NCBI RefSeq assembly: GCF_006546935.1
Contig: NZ_SMDN01000003.1
Location: 1 to 64,000 of the forward strand
Source: Mycoplasmopsis mucosicanis
GTDB taxonomy: Bacteria > Bacillota_I > Bacilli_A > Mycoplasmatales > Metamycoplasmataceae
DNA: 64,000 nucleotides
Direction of reading: 5' to 3'
The notes beneath the pieces are model-generated. The model made no database searches. It was not told where the DNA came from and was given only the letters and a program-made list of their open reading frames with translations. Position numbers and translations under genes: made by a program. This document shows, in pieces, positions 1 through 9,783 of the stretch; position 1 is the first letter of the stretch, and each line of letters starts with the position of its first letter.

Positions 1-50
1 ATGAAGAAACGTATAATGAATTTCTAGAAATTGTAAAAAATTGTATATAG
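1..50 (+). CDS. 3' end of an unidentified gene (partial)
   Basis: The only open frame running in from the window edge starts at base 3 and encodes EETYNEFLEIVKNCI before TAG. A strong terminator follows directly, which supports a real gene end. The tail is too short to assign a family. Confidence 0.5.
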   Translation, partial: EETYNEFLEIVKNCI

Positions 51-54
51 AAAA

Positions 55-110
55 AACAAAAAGTGTATTTTGACTTAAAATAACAGTCAATTTTACACTT
101 TTTGTTTTTT
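55..110 (+). terminator. Intrinsic terminator after the edge gene
   Basis: A long hairpin pairs AACAAAAAGTGTA with its complement near 94-106 and is followed by a T run. It ends the partial plus-strand gene, and its A-rich left side could also act on the minus strand. Confidence 0.7.
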
Positions 111-124
111 ACTCCGAAACTCAG

Positions 125-148
125 GAAAAAACAACCTTGCGGTTGTTT
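125..148 (-). terminator. rpsT terminator
   Basis: Stem AAACAACC / GGTTGTTT with loop TTGC. On the minus strand it is followed by a run of T, just after the rpsT stop codon. Confidence 0.85.
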
Positions 149-165
149 AAGATTGGACGCTTATT

Positions 166-441
166 TTAAGCATTTGTTTTAGCATTTTGTTCGTTAACAA
201 ATTTATCTAGACGAGATGATTTTCTAGCACCTTTGTTTGGGTGGAAAACACCTTTTTGCACTGCAGTAGCAATAATTGAATGTGCTTTTTGTACCAATTC
301 TTTAGCTTTTTCATCTTTAGCTAAAACTGCTTCTCTAGCAGCTCTGATTGCTTTACGAACTCTAGTTTTCATTGCGTTATTTCTCAATCTGTTTTCTTCA
401 GACTTAGCAATGTTTTTAACTTTTGATTTTATATTTGCCAT
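166..441 (-). CDS. rpsT: 30S ribosomal protein S20
   Basis: Encodes a 91-aa basic protein starting MANIKSKVKNIAKSEENR, typical of S20, which binds 16S rRNA in the small subunit early in assembly. An upstream in-frame ATG at 477 would add 12 residues. The start at 441 is preferred because AGGAGG lies about nine bases before it and the family normally begins MANIKS. It is monocistronic, with its own terminator, and diverges from the rimP-nusA operon. Confidence 0.95.
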   Translation of the reverse strand: MANIKSKVKNIAKSEENRLRNNAMKTRVRKAIRAAREAVLAKDEKAKELVQKAHSIIATAVQKGVFHPNKGARKSSRLDKFVNEQNAKTNA

Positions 442-572
442 ATTATAAGCCTCCTCTTTTTTCTTGTTTAGTTTCATAACGAAACTGAAAAAATCGATTT
501 AATTATAAAGCAAAAAGTTTTTTTGCAAAACGCTTTTTACTATTTTTACCTGCAAAATCCACCTTCTCGTGC

Positions 573-630
573 TATAATTTAAGCACAAGTCAAATAATAT
601 TGAGTTGCACACGCAACTCTTTGTTATTTT
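573..630 (+). promoter_or_regulatory. Promoter and terminator-like leader of the rimP-nusA operon
   Basis: A perfect -10 box TATAAT lies at 573-578. No clear -35 is visible. The leader holds a 7-bp hairpin GAGTTGC/GCAACTC at 602-619 followed by TTTGTTATTTT. This sits just before the GGGGG ribosome site of rimP and looks like an attenuator. Conditional termination is inferred, not shown. Confidence 0.55.
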
Positions 631-641
631 ATAGGGGGTTT

Positions 642-1070
642 ATGAATTGAAAATTGCTTTTAGCTCAACACTTTAACGAGGTTATAGATGCTAAAGAAAC
701 TGTTGAAGATGGTATGCAAATACTTGATATTACTTTATCACACAGTGATTTAAACCACATCAATGATGCAAGCATCAAAATCAATAAATTTCTTGATGAA
801 AATGCAAATATTGAGAGATTTGATTCGATAGTAATTCATTCTCCAGGGCTTAATGATGATATTGATTTTGCTTCATTGCCGCAATTTATTGGCCAGGATA
901 TTGAAATATTTTTACAAAAAAATGAAAACGGCGTCAATAAATACAATGCATTGCTACTTGAAGATAATGATCAAAGCATTAAGATTAAATGAAATCAAAA
1001 AGGCAATATAAGAAAAATCGATGTTAATAAATCAAACATTATAAAAATAAAAAGACACTTTAAATTTTAG
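642..1070 (+). CDS. rimP: Ribosome maturation factor RimP
   Basis: 142 aa. The start at ATG 642 (MNWKLLLAQHFNEV, second-next codon TGA=Trp) follows an AGGGGG site. A TGA at 990 also reads as Trp, and the protein ends at TAG 1070. Identity rests mainly on its place directly before nusA, its length near the usual 150 aa, and the pattern of an acidic alpha/beta N-terminal domain (PGLNDDIDF segment in place of the usual SPGldRpL) followed by a small basic C-terminal domain. RimP helps mature the 30S subunit. First gene of the operon; nusA follows after 8 bases. Confidence 0.8.
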
Positions 1071-1078
1071 GAGTACTT

Positions 1079-2725
1079 ATGTCTAAAAATACAATAGCAA
1101 ACCAAGATGCTGTATTCTACAACATTGCTAAACACTATGAAACAAATCAAAAAATAGACATCAATGATATTGTCCGTATTTTTAGCGGTGCAACCACTCG
1201 TATTTTGTCAAAAATTGACCAAGATATTGAGGTTGAATACATTCTAAACGAAGAAACCAAAACACTAAAACCAATTATCAAGACATGTATTGTTATTGAT
1301 GATCAAGAGGCTGATGAGTACGCAAATGGTGATGATAATGATAAATTATTGTTAATTTTAACTTATATTTCACTCACAAATGCACGCAAAATTAAATCAG
1401 ATGCACAAATAGACGATGTTATTTCAATTGACCTTGATCTTAAAGCACTTGATAAAGCAGTAGAAAATACAAAAGATCCAAACATACTTAAGAAAATACA
1501 CTCATCAATTTTGCAAGAAATTTCAGCACTCAAAAAACAAAAAGTTTATGAATGTTTTAAAGACAAAATTGGACAACGAGTTGGTATTAGATATTCAACC
1601 AAAAATGCTGATGGTTCATGAAATGTGCAAATTGAAAGTGAATCATTGTTATCTACTTCTGCATTCTTACCCGCTGCATACATTTCAAGCAAGAGAAATG
1701 TGAAACCTGGTGCATATGGTCATGCAACTATAACCAGTGTTGAAGAAGATAGCAAATTAAGTCAAGTACAAGTTTCAGTGGACACAAAAGAAAATGTTGA
1801 AGAACTACTTAAACTTTCAATTCCCGAAATTCAAGATGGTCTTATTGAAATTGTTGCGTCAATACGCCAACCGGGTGAACGAACTAAAATTGCACTAAAA
1901 CCAAGCGATTTGGCACCTGCTGACTATGATGTATACGGTGCAGTTGTTGGACCTAATGGTAATAGAATCAATTCAATTTGCGAAAAAATAGGTGAAAAAA
2001 TTGATGTTATTTTATACGATGAAGATGTTAAAAAATACATTTCTCAAGCAATGAGTCCAGCTAAAGTTATTGATGTAGTTCCTAAAGACAACAATGTTGA
2101 AGGAAGCAGACAAAATTATTGAATTATTGTGCCTCAAGACTCACTAACACCTGCAATAGGTCGAAAAGGTATTAACGTATTGCTTGCTGCTGGTCTTGTA
2201 GGTTGCAACCTTGAGGTTATTAGCAACACTGATGCTCTTTCAAAAGGTATCGTGTTCAACAACAGCAAAAAATTTGAACCAAACAAAAAACCAAACCAAC
2301 AATTCAATACAAACAGACACACTCAGAGACCAAAACGCAATGGTTCACTATTTGACATGAATAAAGTCAATGTTAAAGCAGATAACTTTGATGCTGATGT
2401 GTTAAGTTTCCAGGAAAATGAATTTGAAGGTATTGATACAACCAGTTTTGACTTAGATTTCAATGAACTATTCAAAAAACACAGTGAAAGTGAAGCTAAA
2501 AAAGAAAAACAAGAGCAATCAAAAGAAATTACCATTGATGATATTGCTGAAGAATTAACACGTGAAAATGCAAAAAAAGAGCAATACAAAAATGATGCTG
2601 AAGACTACAAAAGAGTTAAAGAATCTATTAAAGAAAACTTTAAAGTCGATAAAGATCTTTCGAGTTTTGGTCTTGATGACTTTGATATCGACGACTTTAT
2701 GGATGATGAAGATTGAGGTGAATAA
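1079..2725 (+). CDS. nusA: Transcription termination/antitermination factor NusA
   Basis: 548 aa across two internal TGA=Trp codons (1619, 2120). Order: N-terminal RNA-polymerase-binding domain (about 1-180), an S1 segment (PGAYGHATI region), then KH domains containing VVGPNGNRINSICEKIGEK and PAIGRKGINVLLAAGL. An acidic, low-complexity tail of about 150 residues rich in D/E/K/N ends in DDFDIDDFMDDED. NusA binds RNA polymerase and nascent RNA to control pausing and termination. The true stop TAA at 2723 lies three codons beyond a TGA and abuts the next gene's ATG. Confidence 0.97.
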
Positions 2726-3007
2726 ATGAACCAAACTACACGAAAATGTATAGTTTCGGGAAAAATTCTTCCTGTCGATGAACTCATAAGATTTGATTAT
2801 AAAAAAGATACAAACACAATAAGTCTAGACCTTGATAAGACAAAAAAAGGTAGAGGCTGTTATTTATATTTAAGTGAAGAAAATTGAGCATGTGTGCTCA
2901 AAACCAAAGCACTTAATAGAGCATTCAGAACCAACGTTACAAAGGAAACTTATGCACAAATAGAAAAAGAACTCAAGGAGGCGAAATGTCTAAAAAGAAT
3001 AGATTAA
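2726..3007 (+). CDS. rnpM: RNase P modulator RnpM (YlxR family)
   Basis: 93 aa, with one TGA=Trp codon. It carries the YlxR signature RKCIVSGKILPVDELIRF at the N-terminus and GRGCYLYL in the middle. In Bacillus this protein binds RNase P RNA and lowers its activity. It starts immediately after the nusA stop and its last 22 bases overlap infB in another frame, so the genes are tightly coupled. Its position between nusA and infB is conserved in Firmicutes. Confidence 0.88.
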
Positions 3008-4788
3008 CCAATCAAAAAGATGTTGAATCGCAGCTAAAAAACATCAAAACCGAAGTTAAAAACGGTGTTTTTATCTTCACAAATGCAATGCCACTTGGTG
3101 AATTTGCTAACAAAATTAGTCTAAATCCAAATGATTTGATTAAACGCTTTATGATGAAAGGCAAAATGTATCAAATTAACCATATGCTTGATGAAGAAGA
3201 AATCGCTGAAGTGTGTCTTGAACACAATTTAGACTTCAAAAAAGAAATTAATGTTGATGCATCTAACTTTTTAAACAAAGTTGAGTTCATTGATGATGAA
3301 AAATCATTGTCAAAAAGACCTCCTGTTATCACAATTATGGGTCATGTTGACCATGGTAAAACAACACTGCTTGACTACATTCGCCAATCTAGAGTTGCTC
3401 AAAGTGAATCAAGCGGTATCACTCAACATGTTGGAGCATATCAAGTAAGCAATAACAAAGGCACCATCACTTTTATTGATACACCAGGCCATGAAGTCTT
3501 TACTGAAATGCGTTCTCGTGGAGCTCAAGTCACTGACATAGTTATTATTGTTGTAGCAGCCGATGATGGTGTTAAACCTCAAACTAAAGAAGCAATTCAA
3601 CACACTAAAGCTGCAAAAGCTCCAATGATTGTTTTTGTTAATAAGATGGATAAACCAACCAAAGATATTGAACGTGTTAAACGTGAACTTGCTGAAAATG
3701 ATGTTATTGTTGAAGAATATGGCGGAGATGTTCCGATTATTTATGGTTCTGCAAAAACCGGTGAAGGTATTGAGTTGCTTTTAGACAACATTATTGCTCT
3801 TTCTGATTTAATGGATCTTAAAGCAAATAAAGATCGTTATCCAGCCGGTGTGGTTCTTGAATCTCGCTCTGACAAGGGTGTTGGAGTGGTTGCTACCTTA
3901 ATAATCAGTAATGGTTCACTTTATAAAGGTGACTTTATCGTGGCTGGTAGTTCATATGGACGAGTAAAATCACTTAAAACCACAAGTGGAATGCCAATTG
4001 AGTGTGCTACACCCGGTATGCCTGTTGTGGTTTCTGGTCTTAACATTTCACCGCTTGCTGGCGATCGTTTCATCTCATTTGAAGATGAAAAATATGCTAA
4101 AAAAATTGCTCAAGAAAAACAACAAATTGACAAAAAACAATTGTTATTCAATCGTTCTCAGAATGCTGAAGATGAAAATAAAAAGGTACTCAATGTCATC
4201 ATCCGTTCAGATGTTCAAGGAACATCTGAAGCATTGCGTTCAAGTATTGATGGAATGCAAAATGATGAAGCAATTATAAGAGTTATTGGTGCACAGACAG
4301 GTCAGGTTTCAAATTCAGATCTACTTCTAGCACAAACCTCAGATGCAATCATCATTACTTTTAGAATTAAAGCAAGCACAAACATTAAACAAAGTGCTAA
4401 ACAAGCAGGTGTAAAGATTGCTCATTATGATGTTGTCTTCAAAGTTATGGAAGACATGCAAGCTTGATTAGATGGTGAAAAAGCAGTTGTTTATGAAGAG
4501 AAAAAGATTGGCTCAGGTCATGTTATTAAAACATTCTTCTTCTCAAAAGTTGGAACAATTGCCGGTACTATGCTTGATGAAGGTATTGTAAAAATTGGCT
4601 GCAAGGTCAAAATATTTAGACGACGAAAACTTATTCATGAAGGTTTTATTGCTACCCTTCAACGCGATACCAATGAAGTAAAAGAAGTCGAAAAAGGTAA
4701 AGATTTTGGTATGACTATTCAAAAATTCAATGATATTCAAGTCGATGATATTGTAGAGTTCTTTGAAGATGTTGCTATTACAATTTAG
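2986..4788 (+). CDS. infB: Translation initiation factor IF-2
   Basis: 600 aa, short for IF-2 because the long N-terminal extension of other bacteria is missing, as usual in mycoplasmas. The GTPase domain shows G1 GHVDHGKTTLLD, G3 DTPGHEVF and G4 NKMDKPT. One TGA=Trp codon lies at 4465. IF-2 brings initiator tRNA to the 30S subunit and promotes subunit joining. The start follows AAGGAGG inside rnpM. apt begins eight bases after the stop. Confidence 0.97.
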
Positions 4789-4795
4789 AGGAAAT

Positions 4796-5311
4796 ATGAA
4801 CTTAAAAAAATATATTCGTGATGTTAAAGATTTTCCACGCAAAGGTATTTTATTCAAAGATATTAGTCCTTTGTTGGCCAATGGCGAAGCATTGCACTAC
4901 ACAATTAATGAGATGGCAAAATTAGCCACAGATTGCGATGTTATTGTTGGTCCTGATGCACGTGGTTTTCTATTCGGTACTGCTACTGCTGCAAAACTTA
5001 AAAAACCTTTTATAATGGTGCGTAAACCAGGTAAATTGCCTGGCAAAGTAATTAGCAAACACTATGATTTAGAGTATGGAAATAATGTACTTCAAATCCA
5101 AGATGGTTTTATTAAAAAAAGTCAAAGCGTTGCTATTATCGATGATGTTTTAGCAACCGGTGGTACAACTAAAGCCATTGTGACTCTACTTAAAGAGCAA
5201 GGAGCAACAGTTAAAAAAATTATTCTTTTGCTTGAACTTGAAGACCTCAATGGACGAGCAAAATTTGACCCTGAGGAAGGTATTGAAATACATTCACTCA
5301 TTAAGGTATAA
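4796..5311 (+). CDS. apt: Adenine phosphoribosyltransferase
   Basis: 171 aa. The start at 4796 (MNLKKYIRDVKDFPRKGI) follows AGAGGAAAT; the frame also has an upstream ATG inside infB, which is rejected. The PRPP-binding motif VAIIDDVLATGGTTKA and the hood motif VVIVGPDARGF-like (VIVGPDARGFLFG) are clear. The enzyme salvages adenine to AMP, important in an organism that cannot make purines. Last gene of the rimP-nusA-infB operon, closed by a strong terminator. Confidence 0.96.
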   Translation: MNLKKYIRDVKDFPRKGILFKDISPLLANGEALHYTINEMAKLATDCDVIVGPDARGFLFGTATAAKLKKPFIMVRKPGKLPGKVISKHYDLEYGNNVLQIQDGFIKKSQSVAIIDDVLATGGTTKAIVTLLKEQGATVKKIILLLELEDLNGRAKFDPEEGIEIHSLIKV

Positions 5312-5318
5312 TTTTCCT

Positions 5319-5350
5319 TATATACTCATTTTTGAGTACTTTTAGCAAAA
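5319..5350 (-). repeat. Dispersed intergenic palindrome, copy 1
   Basis: Contains TACTCATTTTTGAGTA, a perfect 6+6 inverted repeat around a short A/T spacer, flanked by ATATA and CTTTTAGC. It sits between the apt stop and the apt terminator. See the other copies at 20701, 28135, 32764, 47849, 55866, 59588 and 62049. Confidence 0.7.
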
Positions 5351-5370
5351 TGGCTTAGGCCATTTTTTTA
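5348..5370 (+). terminator. apt operon terminator
   Basis: Stem AAATGGC/GCCATTT with a 4-base loop, followed by seven T. Confidence 0.9.
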
Positions 5371-5373
5371 TTA

Positions 5374-5397
5374 AAAAATGCACCATTGGTGCATTAA
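5374..5397 (-). terminator. Terminator of the nuclease lipoprotein gene
   Basis: Stem AATGCACC/GGTGCATT with loop AAT on the minus strand, then six T. It lies one base past the stop codon of the minus-strand nuclease gene and faces the apt terminator. Confidence 0.85.
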
Positions 5398-7194
5398 TTA
5401 ATGTGCGTCGTTTTTGTCCAAAATTAAGTCATAACTTATTGGAGAGTGGTCTGAAATTCCGTGGTAAACATAGCTTTGTGAATAACGTTTACTATTATAT
5501 CCTTTAACATATTTAACTCAGTCTTCATATGAGTTAATTGGAGCATACTGGAAAATGTTTGAATATCTTACAAAGTCATAGAGTCTGAATGTGGTAGCAT
5601 TGGTATAGTTCATATTAGAGTAGTGAATGATTTTGTCGTATGGTTCTGAATAACCGTTGTTATTTGCTTTTAGTGATGTTAAAATGTTATCTTCATCAAG
5701 AGGCATCACAGCACCATAGTCTTTAGTTCAACCAAATACTTTAGACTGATTGCCTTTATGAATATTAGTATCACCTTGGAATATTAAATCATCATCACCG
5801 TTGGTTATTTTTTTAGCTCAATCAAAAACTTTTTTAATGTTTCATGCTTCGTTAGCTTCATAAGCACCTTGTTTTTTGACTCCATTTGCTTTTGGTTCAG
5901 GAGAATCTTTTCCAGTACCTGGACCATCTAAATGTGAAAGCATATATGTGAAATTAACTTTTTGGTATTTAGGTGTTTTTACTCCAAATTGAACTAAGAA
6001 CGGCGGTCTATTAAATTGATTTACTGATCCACCATATTTAGTTTCAAATCCTTCAGAATTATCATAAAATCTGCCTGACTTCTTATCACCTAGAACTAAA
6101 GGCGAAACAATATTATCTTTATAGATGAATGCAGCATAACCGTCTGCTTGGCCCTTACCATTAAGTGCATCATATTTATCTGAAATAATAGCTTTTCAAG
6201 TGTTATTTCTATTATTTTTTTTCTCAAGATCGTTTAATAGATCGACCAATATGTTAGGTACATTGTCACCATCAAGTTCGGTTAGACCTACAACATCATA
6301 GTTATTTACATAAATAACAGATGCAATAGCTTGTCCTTTTGATACTGGAGCATCATTACCATAATTCTTAACATTTCATGATGCTAGTCTGATTTTATCT
6401 TCAGTTTTAGGTGTTGCACTAAATTTACCAAGTTTCTCATTAATATTAACTTTAGGTGGTTTCTTATTTTTACCTTTTGAATGTCCATTAGGATTTCTTG
6501 GACGTGAAGGTTTTTGCTTTTCACGTGGTGGTTTTTGCTTTTCGCCTGGCGAAGGTTTAATACCTTGATTTGGAGGTGTGCTTGAGTCATCGCTATCGAT
6601 GTCTTCTTCATCATTCTCATCGCTACCTGGTTCATATGGATCATCATCAGGGTCAAGAGGTACTTCACCTTCTTCGTCTGAAGAATCTTCATCATCAGGG
6701 ACTATAAATCCATCCTCATCTTCATCTATAATAGGTGGTTTATCTTTAGGTTCAGATGAACTTTTACCTTGATTATTTGGTTCTGTTGCTCCTGGTATTG
6801 ATTGTTTACTATCTTGTTGTTTTTTATTTTTATCCTGTACTGTTGGTTCACTTGATAATAATTGAGAAGCCTTAATTATTAAACCTTTCTCTTCGGTTTT
6901 TTCGCCTGTGTTTTTAATTAACTTATACTTTAATTCTATGTCATTATTTGGTAGTTTAGTAATACCTGTAAACTCAATGTCAACATAAACATTATTAGTA
7001 TTGTTACTAAATTCAAACAATGTTTTCTCTAACATAGATAAATTATTTTCACTTATAAATAATTTTTTATCTGGTTTAAGGTGTAATGATACAGTGTCTT
7101 GTTTTTTAGAGTTATTAGAACAAGAAGCAACAACAATTGCTGAAATTGTTGTTGCTAATGAACTAAATATTAGTAATTTATGTTTGCGATTCAT
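5398..7194 (-). CDS. mnuA: Membrane nuclease lipoprotein, MnuA-like (EEP nuclease fold)
   Basis: 598 aa. Signal peptide MNRKHKLLIF... ends in a lipobox VVASC with the lipid-anchored Cys25. Residues about 130-260 form a low-complexity linker: first very acidic (D/E/S runs), then basic and proline-rich. The C-terminal half is an endonuclease/exonuclease/phosphatase domain: RLASWNVKNYG, VVGLTELDGD, LSHLDGPGTG, FQGDTNIHKG and ISDHSPISYDL carry the expected metal-binding and catalytic N, E, D, N and D-H residues. Several TGA=Trp codons interrupt it under the standard code. Mycoplasma surface nucleases of this kind degrade host DNA/RNA to supply nucleotides. No clear ribosome site; it lies 18 bases after the lipoprotein gene upstream and may be co-transcribed. 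Confidence 0.88.
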
Positions 7195-7212
7195 AATAGT
7201 AGATTGATGTTA

Positions 7213-9553
7213 TTATTCGTCGTCTTCTGATCTTGATGAGCTGCCAGGGTTAGATTGAGAAGAATTGCCTGTATCAGATTTTAGGTCGAAAAGTTTGAAT
7301 TTATATATTTTGCTATCATATTTAAAACCCTCACCTGCTAAAACAAGTTTGAATTGGATTTCTACAGATGTTGAAGTTTTAACAAGTTCTAGACCTTTTT
7401 CTTGATTAGATGGTTTTTTTCCACCCTCTAAAAACGCAGGTGCAACGGTGTTTTTTCCAGTATGAGTTAATATATGTTTTGCACTAGGGTCTAATTTTAG
7501 TCCTTGAACTTTTTTCTTTGCTGATTTGGGGTAGAAATAGATATCTTGGCCATCTATCGCTAAAAGAGGATGTTTAGGTTTTTTTTCGGTTTCGGTTTTT
7601 TTAATAAACTCTAAAATAGCTTTATTATTTGCTTCGGAAGCAGTGTAATGGAATAAATTACCTTTTTCTGCTTCTTTGAATGCTTTATTATCTCTGTATT
7701 CCTTTTGAGGCATAAAACCTTCAAAGGTATAGGTTCTTTCTTCTTTTGTATTGTTTAATGTGTTGGTAAATGTTACAGTCACATCAAGCTTAGTTTTATC
7801 ATTTTCTTGTGGAGCGACGCTTGTGATTTTTATGGTTACTGGTACACCATCTTCAGCTGGTTTTAATGTAAATTTATCAGCACCTACACTTATAGCAGGT
7901 GTGTTTGATTTATTATTTTCAATTTTACTATCCAAGGTAGGTTTTGGATATTTATTAATAAAGTCTTTGAGATTAAATTCCTTCATTTTGAAACCATTTA
8001 ATATATAAGGAATTTCTACAGAATTATTATTGGTTGAAAATGTTGCATTAACACTCAATTCCCCCTTGTAATCATCAGCTTTTAATGAATAAGAAACACT
8101 AATTGTTGACTCTAAATCATTGTTGTTTAGTTTTGCTTTTAATTCTTTTTCTGTCACTTCTGAAGGTAATTTATCTTTTTTATTACCTTCATAAACAATC
8201 ACCACATCTTTAACTTTTGAAGCTAGGTCATTGCTTTTGAAACCATCAATTTCAATTGTTCTTCTCTGAGATTCTACAGTGTCGTCTCCAATTTTATATG
8301 TGAGATAAATAACAACATCTATCTTTCTTTCACCTATTTTTGGTGTTACTGATTCGACATGTGTAGTGTATCCATTAGCTTCTGGTGGAACTTTCACACC
8401 ACTTTTTGTTGCATCTTTTTCTTCAACGTTCTCTTTATTTTCGTATTTAATTTCAATTGAATCTAATACACCTTTAACATCATCTGCTGAAGGAACTTTA
8501 AATTCCTGTAATTCTGATTGTTGTACAATTGTTGGATTAGGGAATGTATTTTTTTTGCCACCTTCATATTTTGAAACTCTAAATTTAAAACCAAATTTAT
8601 CTTCTAACTTAACTAATTTTACCTTGTTGAATATATCATTTTTTCCGTGTTCATCTTTATCATCTGGTCATGAAGCGTTATAACTGTATTTTGGAAAGTG
8701 TCCTTCTTCTAATGAGAATAAAAGTGTTCTTTCTTTATCAGGGTCTTTACTATCATATTTTTCAGCATAAAATGCCTTTTTTCTATAATCATAGTAAATT
8801 GGAACACCATCATTTGCTCTAGAGAAAAAGTCTCATGATTTTTTTGATTTAAATAATTTAGTATGTTTACTAAAAATGTCATATGCTTCTTTAACATCAG
8901 GATCTATTTTATTTTCGCTTCCTGAATCATTGCCTGTACCATCATTAGGATCTTTTGGATTTTCTGGTTGAGGTTGTGGTGCAGGATTATTATCGCCAGG
9001 ACCAGGTTGAGGTGTAGTATCAGGATTTGAATCACCAGGATTTTCTGGCTGAGGTTGAGGTGCAGGAGTACCATCACCAGGACCAGGTTGAGGTGTAGTA
9101 TCGGGATTTGAAGAATCACCTGGATTTTGTGGTTCTGGTTGTGGTTGTGGTGCAGGTGTACTTTGACCTCCCTGACCGCTGTTGTTATTTGCCCCCCCCC
9201 TCATTAGAGTTATTTTGTCCTTTTTCAGTTTTGAAACCACTAAGAATCTTTGTTATAGTATGAGTTTTTTTACTTGAAGAGTCTCTTACTTGAATAATAA
9301 CTGTAACAGAGTTTTTATCAGTTGCACTAACGTTAACAGATGTAACTTTAAGTTTTAAAGTTTTATCAGTAGAACTTACTTCTATATCATCTGCTGTTAC
9401 ATCTTTTGCTAATTTATTTGCGGATTGATCTTTTAGTTTTACATTAACTAATTTATTGTAGTCTTTTGTTTCATTACATGCAGCAGCTAGCATAGGTGTT
9501 GCTATAGAACTTACTGTTAGTACTGAAAGTCATGCTAATTTTTTATTTCTCAT
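7213..9553 (-). CDS. Phase-variable surface lipoprotein (OFF in this sequence by +1 frameshift in poly-G)
   Basis: Start ATG 9553 after AAGGAATATTAAA. Signal peptide with lipobox MLAAAC puts the lipid on Cys26. In this sequence the frame ends at TAA 9185 after 122 aa, because a run of nine G (coding strand; 9192-9200) puts translation out of frame. With eight G, the frame joins a long open frame to 7213 giving 779 aa with several TGA=Trp codons. Downstream of the tract lie proline-rich tandem repeats, then about 600 residues with repeated Lipoprotein_17-type modules (LPSEVTEKEL ... ILNGFK). The signal peptide and the segment after SKKSW are clearly homologous to the neighbouring lipoprotein at 9784-12072. 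Function is unknown; likely a variable surface antigen. A sequencing error in the tract cannot be excluded. Confidence 0.8.
8957..9165 (-). repeat. Tandem proline-rich coding repeats in the phase-variable lipoprotein
   Basis: Two near-identical units of 81 bp (8957-9037) and 84 bp (9038-9121) plus a partial third (9122-9165). They encode blocks such as TPAPQPQPENPGDSNPDT followed by TPQPGPGD. Unit-number change would vary protein length without breaking the frame. Confidence 0.8.
9192..9200 (-). repeat. Homopolymer G9 switch tract
   Basis: Nine C on the plus strand (nine G in the coding strand) inside the lipoprotein gene, 118 codons from its start. Such a tract is striking in AT-rich DNA, and its length decides whether the two halves of the gene are in frame. 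Confidence 0.85.
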
Positions 9554-9600
9554 TTTAATATTCCTTAATACATATTTTTGTATTATTTTGTGTGCTTAAA

Positions 9601-9680
9601 AGTATATTCTTTTTAATTATTTCATATAGTATAGATATTATTAAAATGCAAAAATACCTTAAAATAAGACATTTTTGCAT
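9601..9680 (-). promoter_or_regulatory. Upstream region of the phase-variable lipoprotein: -10 box and hairpin
   Basis: A -10-like TATACT (minus strand, 9606-9601) lies about 48 bases before the start codon. Further upstream is a perfect 10-bp inverted repeat ATGCAAAAAT/ATTTTTGCAT (9646-9680, 15-base loop). It could be an operator or a plus-strand terminator-like hairpin. Both calls come from sequence pattern only. Confidence 0.4.
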
Positions 9681-9723
9681 ATTTTTTAACATTCAAGACA
9701 GATTATTATATGAAATTCATTTA

Positions 9724-9758
9724 AACACAACAACATATAACTATTGTGTTGTTGTGTT
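9724..9758 (-). terminator. Stem-loop after lipoprotein gene 9784-12072
   Basis: Twelve-base stem AACACAACAACA/TGTTGTTGTGTT about 25 bases beyond the stop codon. The following T run is weak, so termination may be partial, letting transcription continue into the next lipoprotein gene. Confidence 0.5.
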
Positions 9759-9783
9759 TTAATGGTAATAATTGAATATGGAA

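Noticed and set aside
1619..2716. Apparent stop codons (TGA) splitting nusA, infB, tex, dnaE, gatA, gatB and other genes
   Set aside because: All are in-frame TGA within conserved protein sequence, read as Trp; no pseudogenes are implied. Only the two frameshifts and one TAA noted above are real breaks.
6578..6772. Plus-strand ORF rich in Ser opposite the acidic linker of the nuclease
   Set aside because: It is the antisense shadow of the Asp/Glu-rich stretch, with no ribosome site.
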